A stretch of DNA of 64,000 bases from Lacihabitans sp. CCS-44 (GCF_024343735.1 NZ_RJUE01000002.1:62001-126000), one strand, 5' to 3'. Numbered from the stretch's first letter, positions 51,339-60,564 are shown. The notes: generated by a model not told the origin, from the sequence alone. Program-made: numbers and translations.

Positions 51339-53036
51339 ATGTCGCAATTTATAACTTTAAATACGATTATTGGAAATGGGAAATCTTATAAAGTGCCCAT
51401 TTACCAAAGAGATTATTCTTGGGATAAAGATGATTGGGAAGATCTGTGGAATGATATTGAAGAAATACCCAATGATAAAACTCATTACTTAGGTTATTTA
51501 GTTCTCCAGCCTATAAAGGATGGAGAAGAATCCTTTTGGATAATTGACGGACAACAGAGATTAACAACCCTGTCCATTTTAGCTTTAGCTGTCACTGCTC
51601 TTTTTAGAAAGTGGTCCAATGAATCTATTAATAGTATAGAAAATAATATAAGATTTGAAAAAATCACTGAGAGGTATTTAGGTAATTTTTCAACTTCAAA
51701 ATTGGCGATTAGTCCCAAAATAATATTAAATAGAAATAATGACGACTATTATCAAAGTTGGTTATTAAAGCTAAGACAGCCAGCTACTTTATCAAGGTTA
51801 AAACCTTCTCAGCGTTTATTACAAAAAGCGTTTAATTACTTTTTTAATGAACTTGAAGAAAAATTCAAAAACAATAAATCTGGAGCAGACTTAGCGGATT
51901 TTTTGGAAAAAGTTGTTGGGAACGGAATAGTTTTTACTCAAATAATTGTTAATAATGACTTAGATGCATTTAAAGTATTTGAAACATTAAATGCAAGAGG
52001 TGTGAAACTCTCTACAGCTGATTTATTGAAAAACTATTTGTTTAAACTTACGCATCAATTGGGCGAATTAGATTTGGACGAAGCAGAAAGGAGGTGGCAA
52101 AATATTTCAAATACAATTCAATCTAATGACTTAACAACATTTATACGCCATTATTGGAATAGTAAATTCAAATTGGAAAGACAACCCACTTTGTTTAAGG
52201 CAATAAAAAGAGAAATTGGAACTGCTGAAAAGGCATTCCAGTTTTTAAATGATTTAGAAGAAGTGAGTGTATTCTACACTGGATTCAATAACCCAAATGA
52301 TGAATTATGGGATAAGGAGGAGAAACTTTCATTAAAGTTGCTTACATTGTTAAATGTAAGTACTTGTTATTCATTAATGCTTAGTTCTTTAAAGAATTTA
52401 CCTAGGGTAGAATTTAAGATTATATTAAAAGAGATATCATTTATCACATTTAGGTATAACTTGAGTGACTTAAATCCCAATGAAGCGGAACGTGTTTTTA
52501 GTAAAGTTGCAAATGATATTTCAGATAAAAATATTATTAATGCTAGAGATGCAATTCTATCTCTAAAATCGATTTATGTGATTGATGATAATTTCGAACA
52601 AGTTTTCTCTACAATTAGTATTAACACTCGCAGAAAAAAAGATTTGGCAAAATATATTTTAGTAAAAATAGAGAATCAAATCTCTGCAAAAGATTATCAA
52701 CCAGAAGAAGCCGTTGCTACCATAGAACATATTTTGCCGGAGAACCCAGGAAGCAGTTGGGAAGAATACTTTGCGGTCGAAGTACAAGAAGATTATATTT
52801 ATAGATTAGGTAACTACAGTTTACTTGAAGGTAATATAAATAATAAACTCGGAAACAATATGTCTTTTTCTGAGAAATTAGAAAAATATAGATCTTCAAG
52901 TTACAAATTGAGCAATGAGTACTGTAATTATGAAAAATTCACTCCAAAAGAGATCACTTTAAGGCAAGATAAGATGGCTAAGTTTGCTAAAGCTATTTGG
53001 AAGAGTGCGTACTTACAACCCAAAAGCAACTCCTAA
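51339..53036 (+). CDS. DUF262/DUF1524 protein (GmrSD-like putative defence nuclease)
   Basis: The 565-residue protein has the DUF262 (GmrS/ParB-like) domain at its N-terminus: KVPIYQRDYSWDKDDWEDLW and IIDGQQRLTTLSILAL. The C-terminal part includes ATIEHILPENPGSSW near residue 463 and RLGNYSLLEGNINNKLGN, matching the DUF1524 HNH nuclease. Related GmrSD proteins are type IV restriction enzymes that cut modified DNA, using nucleotide. The gene is alone, flanked by long A/T-rich gaps, and its codon use is more A/T-rich than that of neighbours such as purD, which hints at transfer. A defence role is inference from the family. Confidence 0.85.
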   Translation: MSQFITLNTIIGNGKSYKVPIYQRDYSWDKDDWEDLWNDIEEIPNDKTHYLGYLVLQPIKDGEESFWIIDGQQRLTTLSILALAVTALFRKWSNESINSIENNIRFEKITERYLGNFSTSKLAISPKIILNRNNDDYYQSWLLKLRQPATLSRLKPSQRLLQKAFNYFFNELEEKFKNNKSGADLADFLEKVVGNGIVFTQIIVNNDLDAFKVFETLNARGVKLSTADLLKNYLFKLTHQLGELDLDEAERRWQNISNTIQSNDLTTFIRHYWNSKFKLERQPTLFKAIKREIGTAEKAFQFLNDLEEVSVFYTGFNNPNDELWDKEEKLSLKLLTLLNVSTCYSLMLSSLKNLPRVEFKIILKEISFITFRYNLSDLNPNEAERVFSKVANDISDKNIINARDAILSLKSIYVIDDNFEQVFSTISINTRRKKDLAKYILVKIENQISAKDYQPEEAVATIEHILPENPGSSWEEYFAVEVQEDYIYRLGNYSLLEGNINNKLGNNMSFSEKLEKYRSSSYKLSNEYCNYEKFTPKEITLRQDKMAKFAKAIWKSAYLQPKSNS

Positions 53037-53227
53037 TTTAAGAAATTATGTTTGGAATTCACAATTTCTGTGTCAATTGAATAATTTATTTTTGAGTAGC
53101 TCTATAAAATAGAGATTTCGAAAAGATTTAAGATAGATATCCCATTTATGGGTAACCTAAGTTGTACGGATAAATTATCTAAAAAGTAATTCGCACACCT
53201 ATTCTGTCTAAACTCAGACGCTGTATT

Positions 53228-53257
53228 TTGTTCCCACCCCTTCAATACCTATTTTTG
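53228..53257 (+). promoter_or_regulatory. Full Bacteroidota promoter of purD
   Basis: TTG at 53228-53230 (within TTTTG), 19-base spacer, and TATTTTTG at 53250-53257, which fits the TTG / TAnnTTTG consensus. The ATG is 18 bases after the box. This is the best promoter seen in the window. Confidence 0.65.
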
Positions 53258-53275
53258 TATTTTTAAATACAGAAA

Positions 53276-54562
53276 ATGAATATTCTTATAATAGGTTCGG
53301 GTGGTAGAGAGCATGCTTTTGCATGGAAAATGGCTCAAAGCAAAAAATGCGACAAACTTTTTGTAGCTCCTGGCAATGCCGGTACAGGCCAAATAGCCAC
53401 CAATGTTGATATCAAAGTAGATGATTTTGAAGGAATAAAAAAACTGGTTCTTTCGGAGAGCATTGGTTTGGTAGTTGTGGGGCCTGAAGATCCGTTGGTG
53501 AAAGGAATTGTGGATTTTTTCAAAGCCGATAAGCAACTCAAAAAAATAAAAATAGTTGGCCCAGATGCTTCTGGGGCAAGGCTCGAAGGTAGCAAGGACT
53601 TTTCTAAGGCTTTCATGCAAAAACATGGTGTACCCACCGCTTTTTCTGAAACTTTCACAAGAGAAACTTTAGAGGCTGGACTTGCTTATCTCGACAAACA
53701 ATCTGGGCCTTATGTACTCAAAGCCGACGGCTTGGCTGCTGGAAAAGGTGTAATTATCACTGAAAGTAAAGACGAAGCAAAAGCCAGTTTGAAAGAAATG
53801 TTGACCGAAGGGAAATTTGGCGAAGCGGGAGACAAGGTATTGGTAGAGCAATTTTTAAAAGGAATAGAACTCTCGGTTTTCGTACTTTCTGATGGTAAAA
53901 ACTATGTGATTTTACCAGAAGCCAAAGACTATAAAAGAATAGGAGATGGCGATACAGGACTCAACACGGGCGGAATGGGAGCCGTTTCTCCAGTGCCATT
54001 TGCTGATGCTGCTTTTATGAAAAAAGTAGAAGATTTGGTAGTTAAACCCACTTTGGCCGGACTTCAAGCCGAGGGAATTCATTACGTAGGTTTCATTTTC
54101 ATTGGCCTTATGAATGACGAGGGCAATCCGATGGTGATCGAGTACAATGCCCGTATGGGCGACCCAGAGACAGAAGTGGTTTTGCCAAGAATTAAAACCG
54201 ATTTTGTAAAGCTGATGGCCGCCGCCGCCGATGGCAAATTAGACAAAATAAAATTGAGCATTAATTCAAAATCAGCAGCAACCACGATGGTGGTGGCTGG
54301 TGGATATCCTGAAGAATACAAAAAAGGCGACTTGATGGAAATTCCTGAGGCGGACAAAGATACCGTGATTTTTCATGCAGGCACAAAAACTACAGAAGCC
54401 GGAGTAGTGACCAACGGCGGAAGAGTGATTGCACTCACAGGATTGGGCAGAACCATGACTGCGGCAGTAAAGAAATCGCAAAAAATGGCCAAAAAAGTAA
54501 AGTTTAAGAAGAAGTATTTCAGGAAAGATATTGGCTTGGATTTAATGAAATATTTGGATTAA
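53276..54562 (+). CDS. purD: Phosphoribosylamine-glycine ligase
   Basis: The 428-residue ATP-grasp enzyme shows the N-terminal LIIGSGGREHAFAWKM, VVGPEDPLVKGI, KADGLAAGKGVII, the ATP-grasp LVEQFLKGIELSVFVLSDG, GPEDPLV-type and the metal region EYNARMGDPETEV. PurD ligates glycine to 5-phosphoribosylamine in purine synthesis in the cytoplasm. It is complete with normal length, alone in its unit, and expressed from a good promoter at 53228-53257. Confidence 0.96.
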   Translation: MNILIIGSGGREHAFAWKMAQSKKCDKLFVAPGNAGTGQIATNVDIKVDDFEGIKKLVLSESIGLVVVGPEDPLVKGIVDFFKADKQLKKIKIVGPDASGARLEGSKDFSKAFMQKHGVPTAFSETFTRETLEAGLAYLDKQSGPYVLKADGLAAGKGVIITESKDEAKASLKEMLTEGKFGEAGDKVLVEQFLKGIELSVFVLSDGKNYVILPEAKDYKRIGDGDTGLNTGGMGAVSPVPFADAAFMKKVEDLVVKPTLAGLQAEGIHYVGFIFIGLMNDEGNPMVIEYNARMGDPETEVVLPRIKTDFVKLMAAAADGKLDKIKLSINSKSAATTMVVAGGYPEEYKKGDLMEIPEADKDTVIFHAGTKTTEAGVVTNGGRVIALTGLGRTMTAAVKKSQKMAKKVKFKKKYFRKDIGLDLMKYLD

Positions 54563-54657
54563 TGGTTAGTTTTGTTTTTAGAAAATAATTAGAAAATCGT
54601 TCCGCATTGATTTTTGGCATAAAAAAGCCTTGCAATCGGATAAAAATATATATTCTT

Positions 54658-56157
54658 ATGGCGTGTGGACAATGCTCATCCGGTGGATGTGGCAATATAA
54701 AAAACGTAGCAGAAGAAAAATCCAATCACAAAACTACCGCAGGATGTAGTTCGGGAGGCTGCTCAACAGGAGGTTGTAACAAAATGAATTCCTTCGATTG
54801 GCTTTCTAACATGGAATCGCCTAGGAGTAGCAGATTTGGTGTTATAGAAGTTAAATTTAAGGGAGGACGAAAAGAGTATTTCAAAAACAAAAGCAATCTA
54901 GATTTATATACTGGCGACTTTGTGGTGTGTGAAATGCCCACAGGGTTTCATATTGGTTCGGTTTCGTTGCAAGGCGAATTGGTGCGTTTGCAGATGATCA
55001 AAAAAGGTATCAAAGAGTCAGACGAATTGGCAGTTATTCATCGTTTGGCTACCGAAAAAGACCTTGAGAAACACAGCCAAGCCATCAACCGTGACTTGCC
55101 AACTATGTACCGCACCAGAGAAATCTGTAAGGAACTCAAACTTAATCTGAAGCTTTCAGAAGTAGAGTTTCAGTCGGACAATTCAAAGGCCACGTTTTTT
55201 TATTCGGCAGACGATCGTGTAGACTTTAGAGAGCTCATAAAAATGTTGGCGGGAGAGTTTAAAGTACGTATAGAAATGCGTCAAATAAGCCTTCGCCAAG
55301 AGGCCGGAAGACTGGGCGGAATTGGCTCATGCGGTAGAGAGCTTTGCTGTTCTACTTGGCTTTCAGACTTTAAAACTATTCCAACGGCAGCCGCAAGATA
55401 CCAAAACTTGTCATTGAACCCTGCCAAACTTTCGGGGCAGTGCGGAAGGCTCAAATGCTGCTTAAACTACGAGTTAGAGACATACATTGATGCTATCAGA
55501 GATATTCCTGTGGTGGATAGGTCGCTAAAAACCGAAAAAGGTGACGCTACACTCCAGAAAACAGATATTTTTAGAAGAATCATGTGGTTTAGTTATCCAA
55601 ACGAAACCAACTGGTACCCGATAAACTGTGCCCAAGTGGCCGAAATTCAGAAAATGAACGCAGCTGGTAAAAAACCAGTAGGGTTGGAGAATTTGGTTGA
55701 AATATCAGAATTTGTATCTGCCAAACCGACTAGTATCAATAATGATTTGGAGCGTTTGGATAAAAAATATCATCAAAACAAAAAGAAAACTGGGCCTAAA
55801 AAACCGAATAATCCGAATACCCGCCCAGAAGGAAATAGTGCTGCAAGGCAGAGTAATCCTCAGCAACCAAGGCCTAATCAGCCGAACAACAATCCGAATG
55901 CGAGAAATGAAGCAAACTTGGCAAAGCCAGCTAACCCACAAGGTCAGCAACAAAGGCCACCTCAGCCTCAAAATAGACCAAATCCTCCAAGACCACCACA
56001 GCCAAAGGTAGAGGGAAGTATACCGAATACGCCACCTCAACTGTCAACAGGAGGAAATCCTACTGGAGCAGAAGGAAATGTGGAGAATAGAAACAGAAAC
56101 AAGAAAAGAAAGAAGAATAGAAATAACAATAACCGACCAGATAAACCAGAGTTATGA
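54658..56157 (+). CDS. ricT: PSP1-domain protein RicT-like
   Basis: The ATG at 54658 (MACGQCSSGGCGN) is chosen over an upstream TTG. The product has 499 residues. The N-terminus contains Cys clusters (CGQCSSGGCG and CSSGGCSTGGC). The PSP1 domain follows (VNVGVIEV-type: FGVIEVKFKGGRKEYF, the YRTREICKELKLNLKLSEVE part, and Cys in GSCGRELCCSTWL and GRLKCCLNYE). The last 130 residues are Pro/Asn/Gln-rich and disordered. RicT/YaaT proteins bind Fe-S clusters with RicA/RicF partners in Bacillus and support RNA processing; the role in Bacteroidota is unknown. The gene overlaps gldH by 4 bases. Confidence 0.8.
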   Translation: MACGQCSSGGCGNIKNVAEEKSNHKTTAGCSSGGCSTGGCNKMNSFDWLSNMESPRSSRFGVIEVKFKGGRKEYFKNKSNLDLYTGDFVVCEMPTGFHIGSVSLQGELVRLQMIKKGIKESDELAVIHRLATEKDLEKHSQAINRDLPTMYRTREICKELKLNLKLSEVEFQSDNSKATFFYSADDRVDFRELIKMLAGEFKVRIEMRQISLRQEAGRLGGIGSCGRELCCSTWLSDFKTIPTAAARYQNLSLNPAKLSGQCGRLKCCLNYELETYIDAIRDIPVVDRSLKTEKGDATLQKTDIFRRIMWFSYPNETNWYPINCAQVAEIQKMNAAGKKPVGLENLVEISEFVSAKPTSINNDLERLDKKYHQNKKKTGPKKPNNPNTRPEGNSAARQSNPQQPRPNQPNNNPNARNEANLAKPANPQGQQQRPPQPQNRPNPPRPPQPKVEGSIPNTPPQLSTGGNPTGAEGNVENRNRNKKRKKNRNNNNRPDKPEL

Positions 56158-56624
56158 GAGGTAAAATAGCGATATTGGCATTGTTTAGCCTTATTTTGGC
56201 CTGCAAGGGAAGTTCTGATTTGAAGGAGATTCGTGATTTCAAGAATTCAGAGTGGTTTATTGCAAAAAAAGAAACATTCGAATTCGAAGTGAAAGATATT
56301 CAGAAAGTATATGATTTCAACTATTTGGTGAGAAACACGGTATCGTATCCATATTATAATTTGTATTTAAACCAAACATTGACAGACGATAAGGGCAAAG
56401 TATTGGTGAATTCAATGGACGAAGTGATTCTCTTTAATCAAAAAACAGGCAAGCCTTATGGCGACGGCATGGGTGATATTTTTGATAATAGGGTAGCCGC
56501 ACCAAAGCTTCAAAAATATAAGTTTGCTAAGTCTGGCAAATATAAATGGACGATTGGCCACAACATGCGTCCAGATCCGTTGCAAGGTATGATGTCTATC
56601 GGTGCAGAGGTATTAGGTAAATAA
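56154..56624 (+). CDS. gldH: Gliding motility lipoprotein GldH
   Basis: The 156-residue lipoprotein (lipobox LILAC, Cys17) has the GldH pattern: NSEWFIAKKETFEFEV, YLVRNTVSYPYYNLYL and GDGMGDIFDNRVAAPK. GldH is needed for gliding motility and the type IX secretion system-linked function in Flavobacterium and relatives. Its start overlaps the stop of the ricT-like gene (ATGA), so translation is coupled; the two genes are often neighbours in Bacteroidota. No other gld genes are in view. A strong terminator follows at 56690-56725. Confidence 0.85.
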   Translation: MRGKIAILALFSLILACKGSSDLKEIRDFKNSEWFIAKKETFEFEVKDIQKVYDFNYLVRNTVSYPYYNLYLNQTLTDDKGKVLVNSMDEVILFNQKTGKPYGDGMGDIFDNRVAAPKLQKYKFAKSGKYKWTIGHNMRPDPLQGMMSIGAEVLGK

Positions 56625-56689
56625 AGAAGAGTAAAGCGATAAAGATTCAGACCTGAATTTTAGCAGAAAGGAACTAATTGAAAAATATC

Positions 56690-56725
56690 AAAAAAGGCAC
56701 AATTCCTAAGAATTGTGCCTTTTTT
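56690..56725. terminator. Bidirectional intrinsic terminator after gldH
   Basis: Stem GGCACAATTC / GAATTGTGCC extended by A/T runs, loop CTAA. Lies between gldH and the convergent thioredoxin-fold gene. Confidence 0.93.
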
Positions 56726-56761
56726 GTTTTAGACGATTTATATAAATCGGGATACTTTTTC

Positions 56762-58012
56762 TTACAATTTCTCTATCAAAGCCGAAAACTTGCTTAAGTC
56801 TACCTGAGCTTTTGAGGCCAGATTGCGAGCTTGTTGGGCGTCGGCTTTGGCTTTTACAATGTCTCCAGTTTTTTGATTTAGCTTGGCGGATTCAAAATAA
56901 TATTCAGCCAAATATTGGTCTTCTTTCAAAAGAGCTTTTCCTTTGTTTAGCCATGCAGAGGCTTTTGGAGCGTAGTTTTTGTTTGGATAATAATCGTTAA
57001 AAACTCTTGTGATATACACTAAAGATTGACCATTTGTAGAAAACTTGGCCGCTATCCTTTCCCCGATAGCTAAGGCTTGTTCAGGTTTTCCTTCACGTAT
57101 TAGAGCTTTTACATCAAACTCCCAAATTACGTTTTCTGTATATTGACCAGCCCCTGTGAGTGTCATGTATTTCTTTACTAAGTTTAATTTGGCTGTTCCA
57201 TAGTTTTGACCTCTAGGGCTATATAACGAAGATTGTATTATGCCGCCTAAAATATTGTTTTCATTGCCTGCATGCCCGTCTTTTTTCTCAAAGGCTGCTG
57301 CCGTTGCCGAATTGTTAAACCAATGCACGGCAAAGCCATTCTCCATATCGGTTACACATTTTTTGGTCAATTTCCAGCTGGTTTCGCTATTTAGTTGGTC
57401 TTTTGGGTATATTTTGAAAACCTCCTCGGCGGCGGTAATGGCCAATGTAGTGTCTTTTGTAAGGCGAGCATAAGCCGCCAGCTGAACAAGCAAGTCTAAG
57501 GATCTGTCGCCCTTATCATATCTTGTTTTGAAATTAGAGGCTCTTTTTTCGGTATTTTGAGCAGTTTCGGCAGCAGTTACTATGGTTTTTATGTCGGGAG
57601 TTACTTCGGCTTGGTGTACAATTTTACCGTCGCCATCAAAATACAAAAACTGTGGAAAGCTAGGCAAATAAATATTCCGTGCATTTAAGAATTTTACTTG
57701 TTCGGCATTGCCCACATCAAGTTTATAATTGATAAAGCTACTGTTGTATTTGGTAGCTACTTCTGGCTTCTTAAAAAACGGCTCAATTCCTTGGCAAACT
57801 GGACAAGTAGGCGAGTAACACTCTACAAAAAGTAACTTGCCAGAAGCTTTGGCTTGAGCGAGTGCGTCGTCGATGCTTGGATTCCAAGTGACTTGGGTTT
57901 TATCGATATTCTCAGCAGAGGCTGTTGCTTGAGTGTTGCCGTTTTGGGATTTAGACTGACAGCTTGCAAAAAGCAAAACCGAAGCTAAGCTGGTAATTTT
58001 AAAGATATTCAT
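56762..58012 (-). CDS. Thioredoxin-fold lipoprotein with CPVC motif
   Basis: The start at 58012 (MNIFKITSLASVLLFASC) is chosen, giving 416 residues and a lipoprotein with Cys18. The thioredoxin-like domain holds Cys70-Pro-Val-Cys73 in YSPTCPVCQG and a cis-Pro region (IYLPSFPQFLYF). The C-terminal 200 residues are helical and TPR-like (FKIYPKDQLNSETSWKLTKK, EQALAIGERIAAKF, ARNLASKAQ). It probably catalyses or senses thiol/disulfide change in the periplasm or at the outer membrane. The gene is alone between terminator-bounded neighbours; substrates are unknown. Confidence 0.78.
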   Translation of the reverse strand: MNIFKITSLASVLLFASCQSKSQNGNTQATASAENIDKTQVTWNPSIDDALAQAKASGKLLFVECYSPTCPVCQGIEPFFKKPEVATKYNSSFINYKLDVGNAEQVKFLNARNIYLPSFPQFLYFDGDGKIVHQAEVTPDIKTIVTAAETAQNTEKRASNFKTRYDKGDRSLDLLVQLAAYARLTKDTTLAITAAEEVFKIYPKDQLNSETSWKLTKKCVTDMENGFAVHWFNNSATAAAFEKKDGHAGNENNILGGIIQSSLYSPRGQNYGTAKLNLVKKYMTLTGAGQYTENVIWEFDVKALIREGKPEQALAIGERIAAKFSTNGQSLVYITRVFNDYYPNKNYAPKASAWLNKGKALLKEDQYLAEYYFESAKLNQKTGDIVKAKADAQQARNLASKAQVDLSKFSALIEKL

Positions 58013-58193
58013 TGGAGTTAAAATCATATTATGCTATTTTTTGAAAATGCTCGTAAAAATTGAAAATTATTAAGTCCAAAACAAATATTTGCTTGTTAAT
58101 ATTGAGTTAATCGTAAATACTAAGCCAAATTGCTAATAATAAATCTTGTAGAACTTAAAGCAATTTATTTTCTGTCAAAGCCTCAAAATGTCT

Positions 58194-58201
58194 TAAATTT
58201 G
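58194..58201 (+). promoter_or_regulatory. -7 promoter box TAAATTTG of the ArsC-like gene
   Basis: TAnnTTTG match 20 bases before the ATG; no clear -33 element. Confidence 0.4.
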
Positions 58202-58221
58202 CATGAAATTAACATTTTTAT

Positions 58222-58566
58222 ATGCTGACAGTTTACGGTATTCCCAATTGCGACACAGTAAAAAAGGCCTTAGATTTTCTAAAAAGCAAAGGAGAAGAAT
58301 TTACGTTTCATAACTATAAAACAGACGGAATCTCAAGAGATAAACTAGAAGAATGGCTTCAGCAAGTTCCGCTGGATAAGATTGTGAACAAGCGAAGCAC
58401 GACTTTTAAAGACCTTGACCAAGTTCAAAAAGATGCACTGGATACGCCACTTTCGGCCTTTGAAGTTATTATGCAACATACTTCTGTAATAAAACGTCCC
58501 ATCATTGAAGATCAAAAAATAGTGGCTGTAGGTTTCGATAAAGTACTTTACGAAGAGCTTTTCTAG
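58222..58566 (+). CDS. ArsC/Spx family protein (YffB-like)
   Basis: The 114-residue protein has the Cys10 motif in GIPNCDTVKKALDFL and the family's conserved KRSTTFKDL and MIKRPI-type (SVIKRPIIEDQKIVAVGF) parts. Only one active-site Cys is present at the N-terminus, as in YffB-type members, so it is probably not a bona fide arsenate reductase. YffB-like proteins are predicted glutathione-linked reductases. It is convergent with the GMC gene with only 2 bases between stops. Confidence 0.85.
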   Translation: MLTVYGIPNCDTVKKALDFLKSKGEEFTFHNYKTDGISRDKLEEWLQQVPLDKIVNKRSTTFKDLDQVQKDALDTPLSAFEVIMQHTSVIKRPIIEDQKIVAVGFDKVLYEELF

Positions 58567-58568
58567 AC

Positions 58569-60293
58569 TTATAGGTTTCTCTTTTTAAATTCTTTAACAG
58601 CGAAATCACATGCTCGTGCGGTAAGTGCCATGTACGTCAGCGAGGGATTTACACAGTTGGAAGAAGTCATAGCCGCACCGTCTGTTACAAATACGTTTTT
58701 ACAACCCCAGATCTGATTGTTGGCATTGAGCACCGAGGTTTTTTGGTCTCTTCCCATCCGGGCAGTTCCCATTTCGTGTTTCGATAAACCTAAATGAAAA
58801 TCAGCTTTGTTATACGATTTTATGTTTTTATACCCAGCCGCTTCTAAAAGTTCAGCGGCATCGTTTTGCATATCTATCCGCATTTTGTGTTCGTTTTCTT
58901 TTATTTCGGCATCAAAAACTATTTTTGGGATGCCAAACTGGTCTTTTTCGGTAGCATGCAAGTATAGCTGATTGTCTTCATAAGGAAGACATTCGCCAAA
59001 CGAGCCTAAGTTTATGTTCCATCCGCCCACTTGTGCTGCCTGTTCTTTTAGTTCTGCACCGAATAAGTCTCCGGGTAATGATTTGGCCCAGCCAGCTCGT
59101 CCAGCTCCGCCTTGGAGATCAAAGCCACGCAGATAATCTCGTTTGTCGTTACCTATGTTTCTGAATCTTGGCATAAAAATACCATTGGCTCTGCGGCCGC
59201 TATAATATTTATCTTCAAAACCCTCTACCGAAGCCGAAGCACCGGCTCTAGAGTGATGATCCATGAGGTTTTTGCCCAACTGCCCGCTATCGTTGCCGAG
59301 TCCATTAGGAAATCTTTGAGACTTTGAGTTGAGCATAATGGCTGTTGTAGCCATGGCCGATGCATTGATAAAGATTACTTTTGCATAATATTCGGTCACT
59401 TCTTTTGTAATGGCGTCTACTACTTCTACACCATCTGCTTTTTGTGTTTTTTCGTTAAAAAGTACTTTCGATACTATGGAAAAAGGTCTGAGCGTGAGGT
59501 TTCCAGTTTTCATAGCCGCTGGTAAAGTAGCCGCTTGTGTGCTAAAATACCCTCCATAAGGACAGCCAGAGGAGCAGGCGTTGCGATATTGACACGACGA
59601 CCTCCCCAAAGCGGTTTGTTCAGCGGTGGGTTTGGTAATATGTGCTACCCTGCCAATGGTTACTATTCTGTCGTTGCCATATTTGGCTTTTATTTTTTCT
59701 TGAAAACTGGTTTCTACGCAGTTCATGCCCATGGCTGGCTGAAACACACTGTCTGGCATATGCGAAATATTATCATAGCTACCAGTAACACCGATGAATT
59801 TCTCTACATAGGCATACCAAGGCTCTATGTCTTTGTATCTGATGGGCCAATCTATGGCTATGCCTTCGCGAGCATTGGCCTCAAAGTCGAAGTCGCTCCA
59901 CCTAAATACCATTCGCCCCCAAAGCAACGATTTGCCTCCCACTCCAGCTCCTCTGTACCAGTCGAATGGTTTTTTGCTGATATATGGACTGGTGTCTTCT
60001 GGTAGCCAGAAGTCTTGGTTGGCTTCGTTTATAGGATAATTTCCTTCAGCTGTTTGTACAGGAAATTTCGCTCTAGTTTCTAAGGTTATCCTATTGGCAT
60101 GTTCAAGCTCCCAAGGGGCTTTCATGGCAGATTTATAGTCTTCTATATGTTTAATGTCTTTGCCTCTTTCTAATAGTAGAACTTTTAACCCCTTTTGGCA
60201 GAGTTCTTTGGCTGCCCAGCCGCCACTTATACCCGACCCTACCACTATGGCGTCGTAGGTATTATTTTTTTTACTCTTAAGGTTGAGGTTCAT
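58569..60293 (-). CDS. GMC-family FAD-dependent oxidoreductase (gluconate-2-dehydrogenase-like)
   Basis: The start at 60293 (MNLNLKSKKNNTYDAIVVGS) gives 574 residues. The FAD motif GSGISGGWAAKEL, GAGVGGKSLLWGRMVFRW, and the C-terminal catalytic region HEMGTARMG and TSSNCVNPSLTYMALTARA fit the GMC family. A Cys cluster, C-x5-C-x3-C in CQYRNACSSGCPYGG, resembles the Fe-S-binding motif of FAD glucose/gluconate dehydrogenases. Such enzymes oxidise sugars or alcohols and pass electrons to a respiratory partner. No signal peptide and no small subunit gene nearby were seen. The substrate is unknown. Confidence 0.88.
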   Translation of the reverse strand: MNLNLKSKKNNTYDAIVVGSGISGGWAAKELCQKGLKVLLLERGKDIKHIEDYKSAMKAPWELEHANRITLETRAKFPVQTAEGNYPINEANQDFWLPEDTSPYISKKPFDWYRGAGVGGKSLLWGRMVFRWSDFDFEANAREGIAIDWPIRYKDIEPWYAYVEKFIGVTGSYDNISHMPDSVFQPAMGMNCVETSFQEKIKAKYGNDRIVTIGRVAHITKPTAEQTALGRSSCQYRNACSSGCPYGGYFSTQAATLPAAMKTGNLTLRPFSIVSKVLFNEKTQKADGVEVVDAITKEVTEYYAKVIFINASAMATTAIMLNSKSQRFPNGLGNDSGQLGKNLMDHHSRAGASASVEGFEDKYYSGRRANGIFMPRFRNIGNDKRDYLRGFDLQGGAGRAGWAKSLPGDLFGAELKEQAAQVGGWNINLGSFGECLPYEDNQLYLHATEKDQFGIPKIVFDAEIKENEHKMRIDMQNDAAELLEAAGYKNIKSYNKADFHLGLSKHEMGTARMGRDQKTSVLNANNQIWGCKNVFVTDGAAMTSSNCVNPSLTYMALTARACDFAVKEFKKRNL

Positions 60294-60439
60294 TCTGAAA
60301 GGTTGAAAATTTATTTCAAAGATAATCAAATGTCTCTTTTATTTATATTTAGCAGATGCCTGATTTGGGTAGTTTTTTGACGCCTTCGTCGCTCTCGTCT
60401 TTGTCTTTACATGACGAGACGCATGTGTGTATAACAATA

Positions 60440-60461
60440 ATGTTTGTGAGGATACAAACAT
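60440..60461. promoter_or_regulatory. Palindrome ATGTTTGT-N6-ACAAACAT
   Basis: Perfect 8-bp arms with spacer GAGGAT, in the divergent region between the GMC and XRE/S24 genes. A likely binding site for the XRE/S24 repressor or another dimeric regulator. Confidence 0.5.
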
Positions 60462-60535
60462 AGGTAGGAGTAAATGATAAAAAAATTAGCAATATGAAAT
60501 TTGTGCAGGATTGAGTTTGTGTTTTACTTAAAATA

Positions 60536-60553
60536 TTACCAATTTTATGGTAA
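60536..60553. promoter_or_regulatory. Palindrome TTACCA-N6-TGGTAA at the XRE/S24 start
   Basis: Perfect 6-bp arms. It overlaps a possible ATG at 60547 and lies just before the preferred ATG at 60565, as expected for an autoregulatory operator. Confidence 0.4.
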
Positions 60554-60564
60554 AATACTTAGCA

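Noticed and set aside
54607-54657. Upstream TTG start for the ricT-like gene
   Set aside because: The added residues have no family match, and the ATG at 54658 starts the Cys-rich N-terminus directly.
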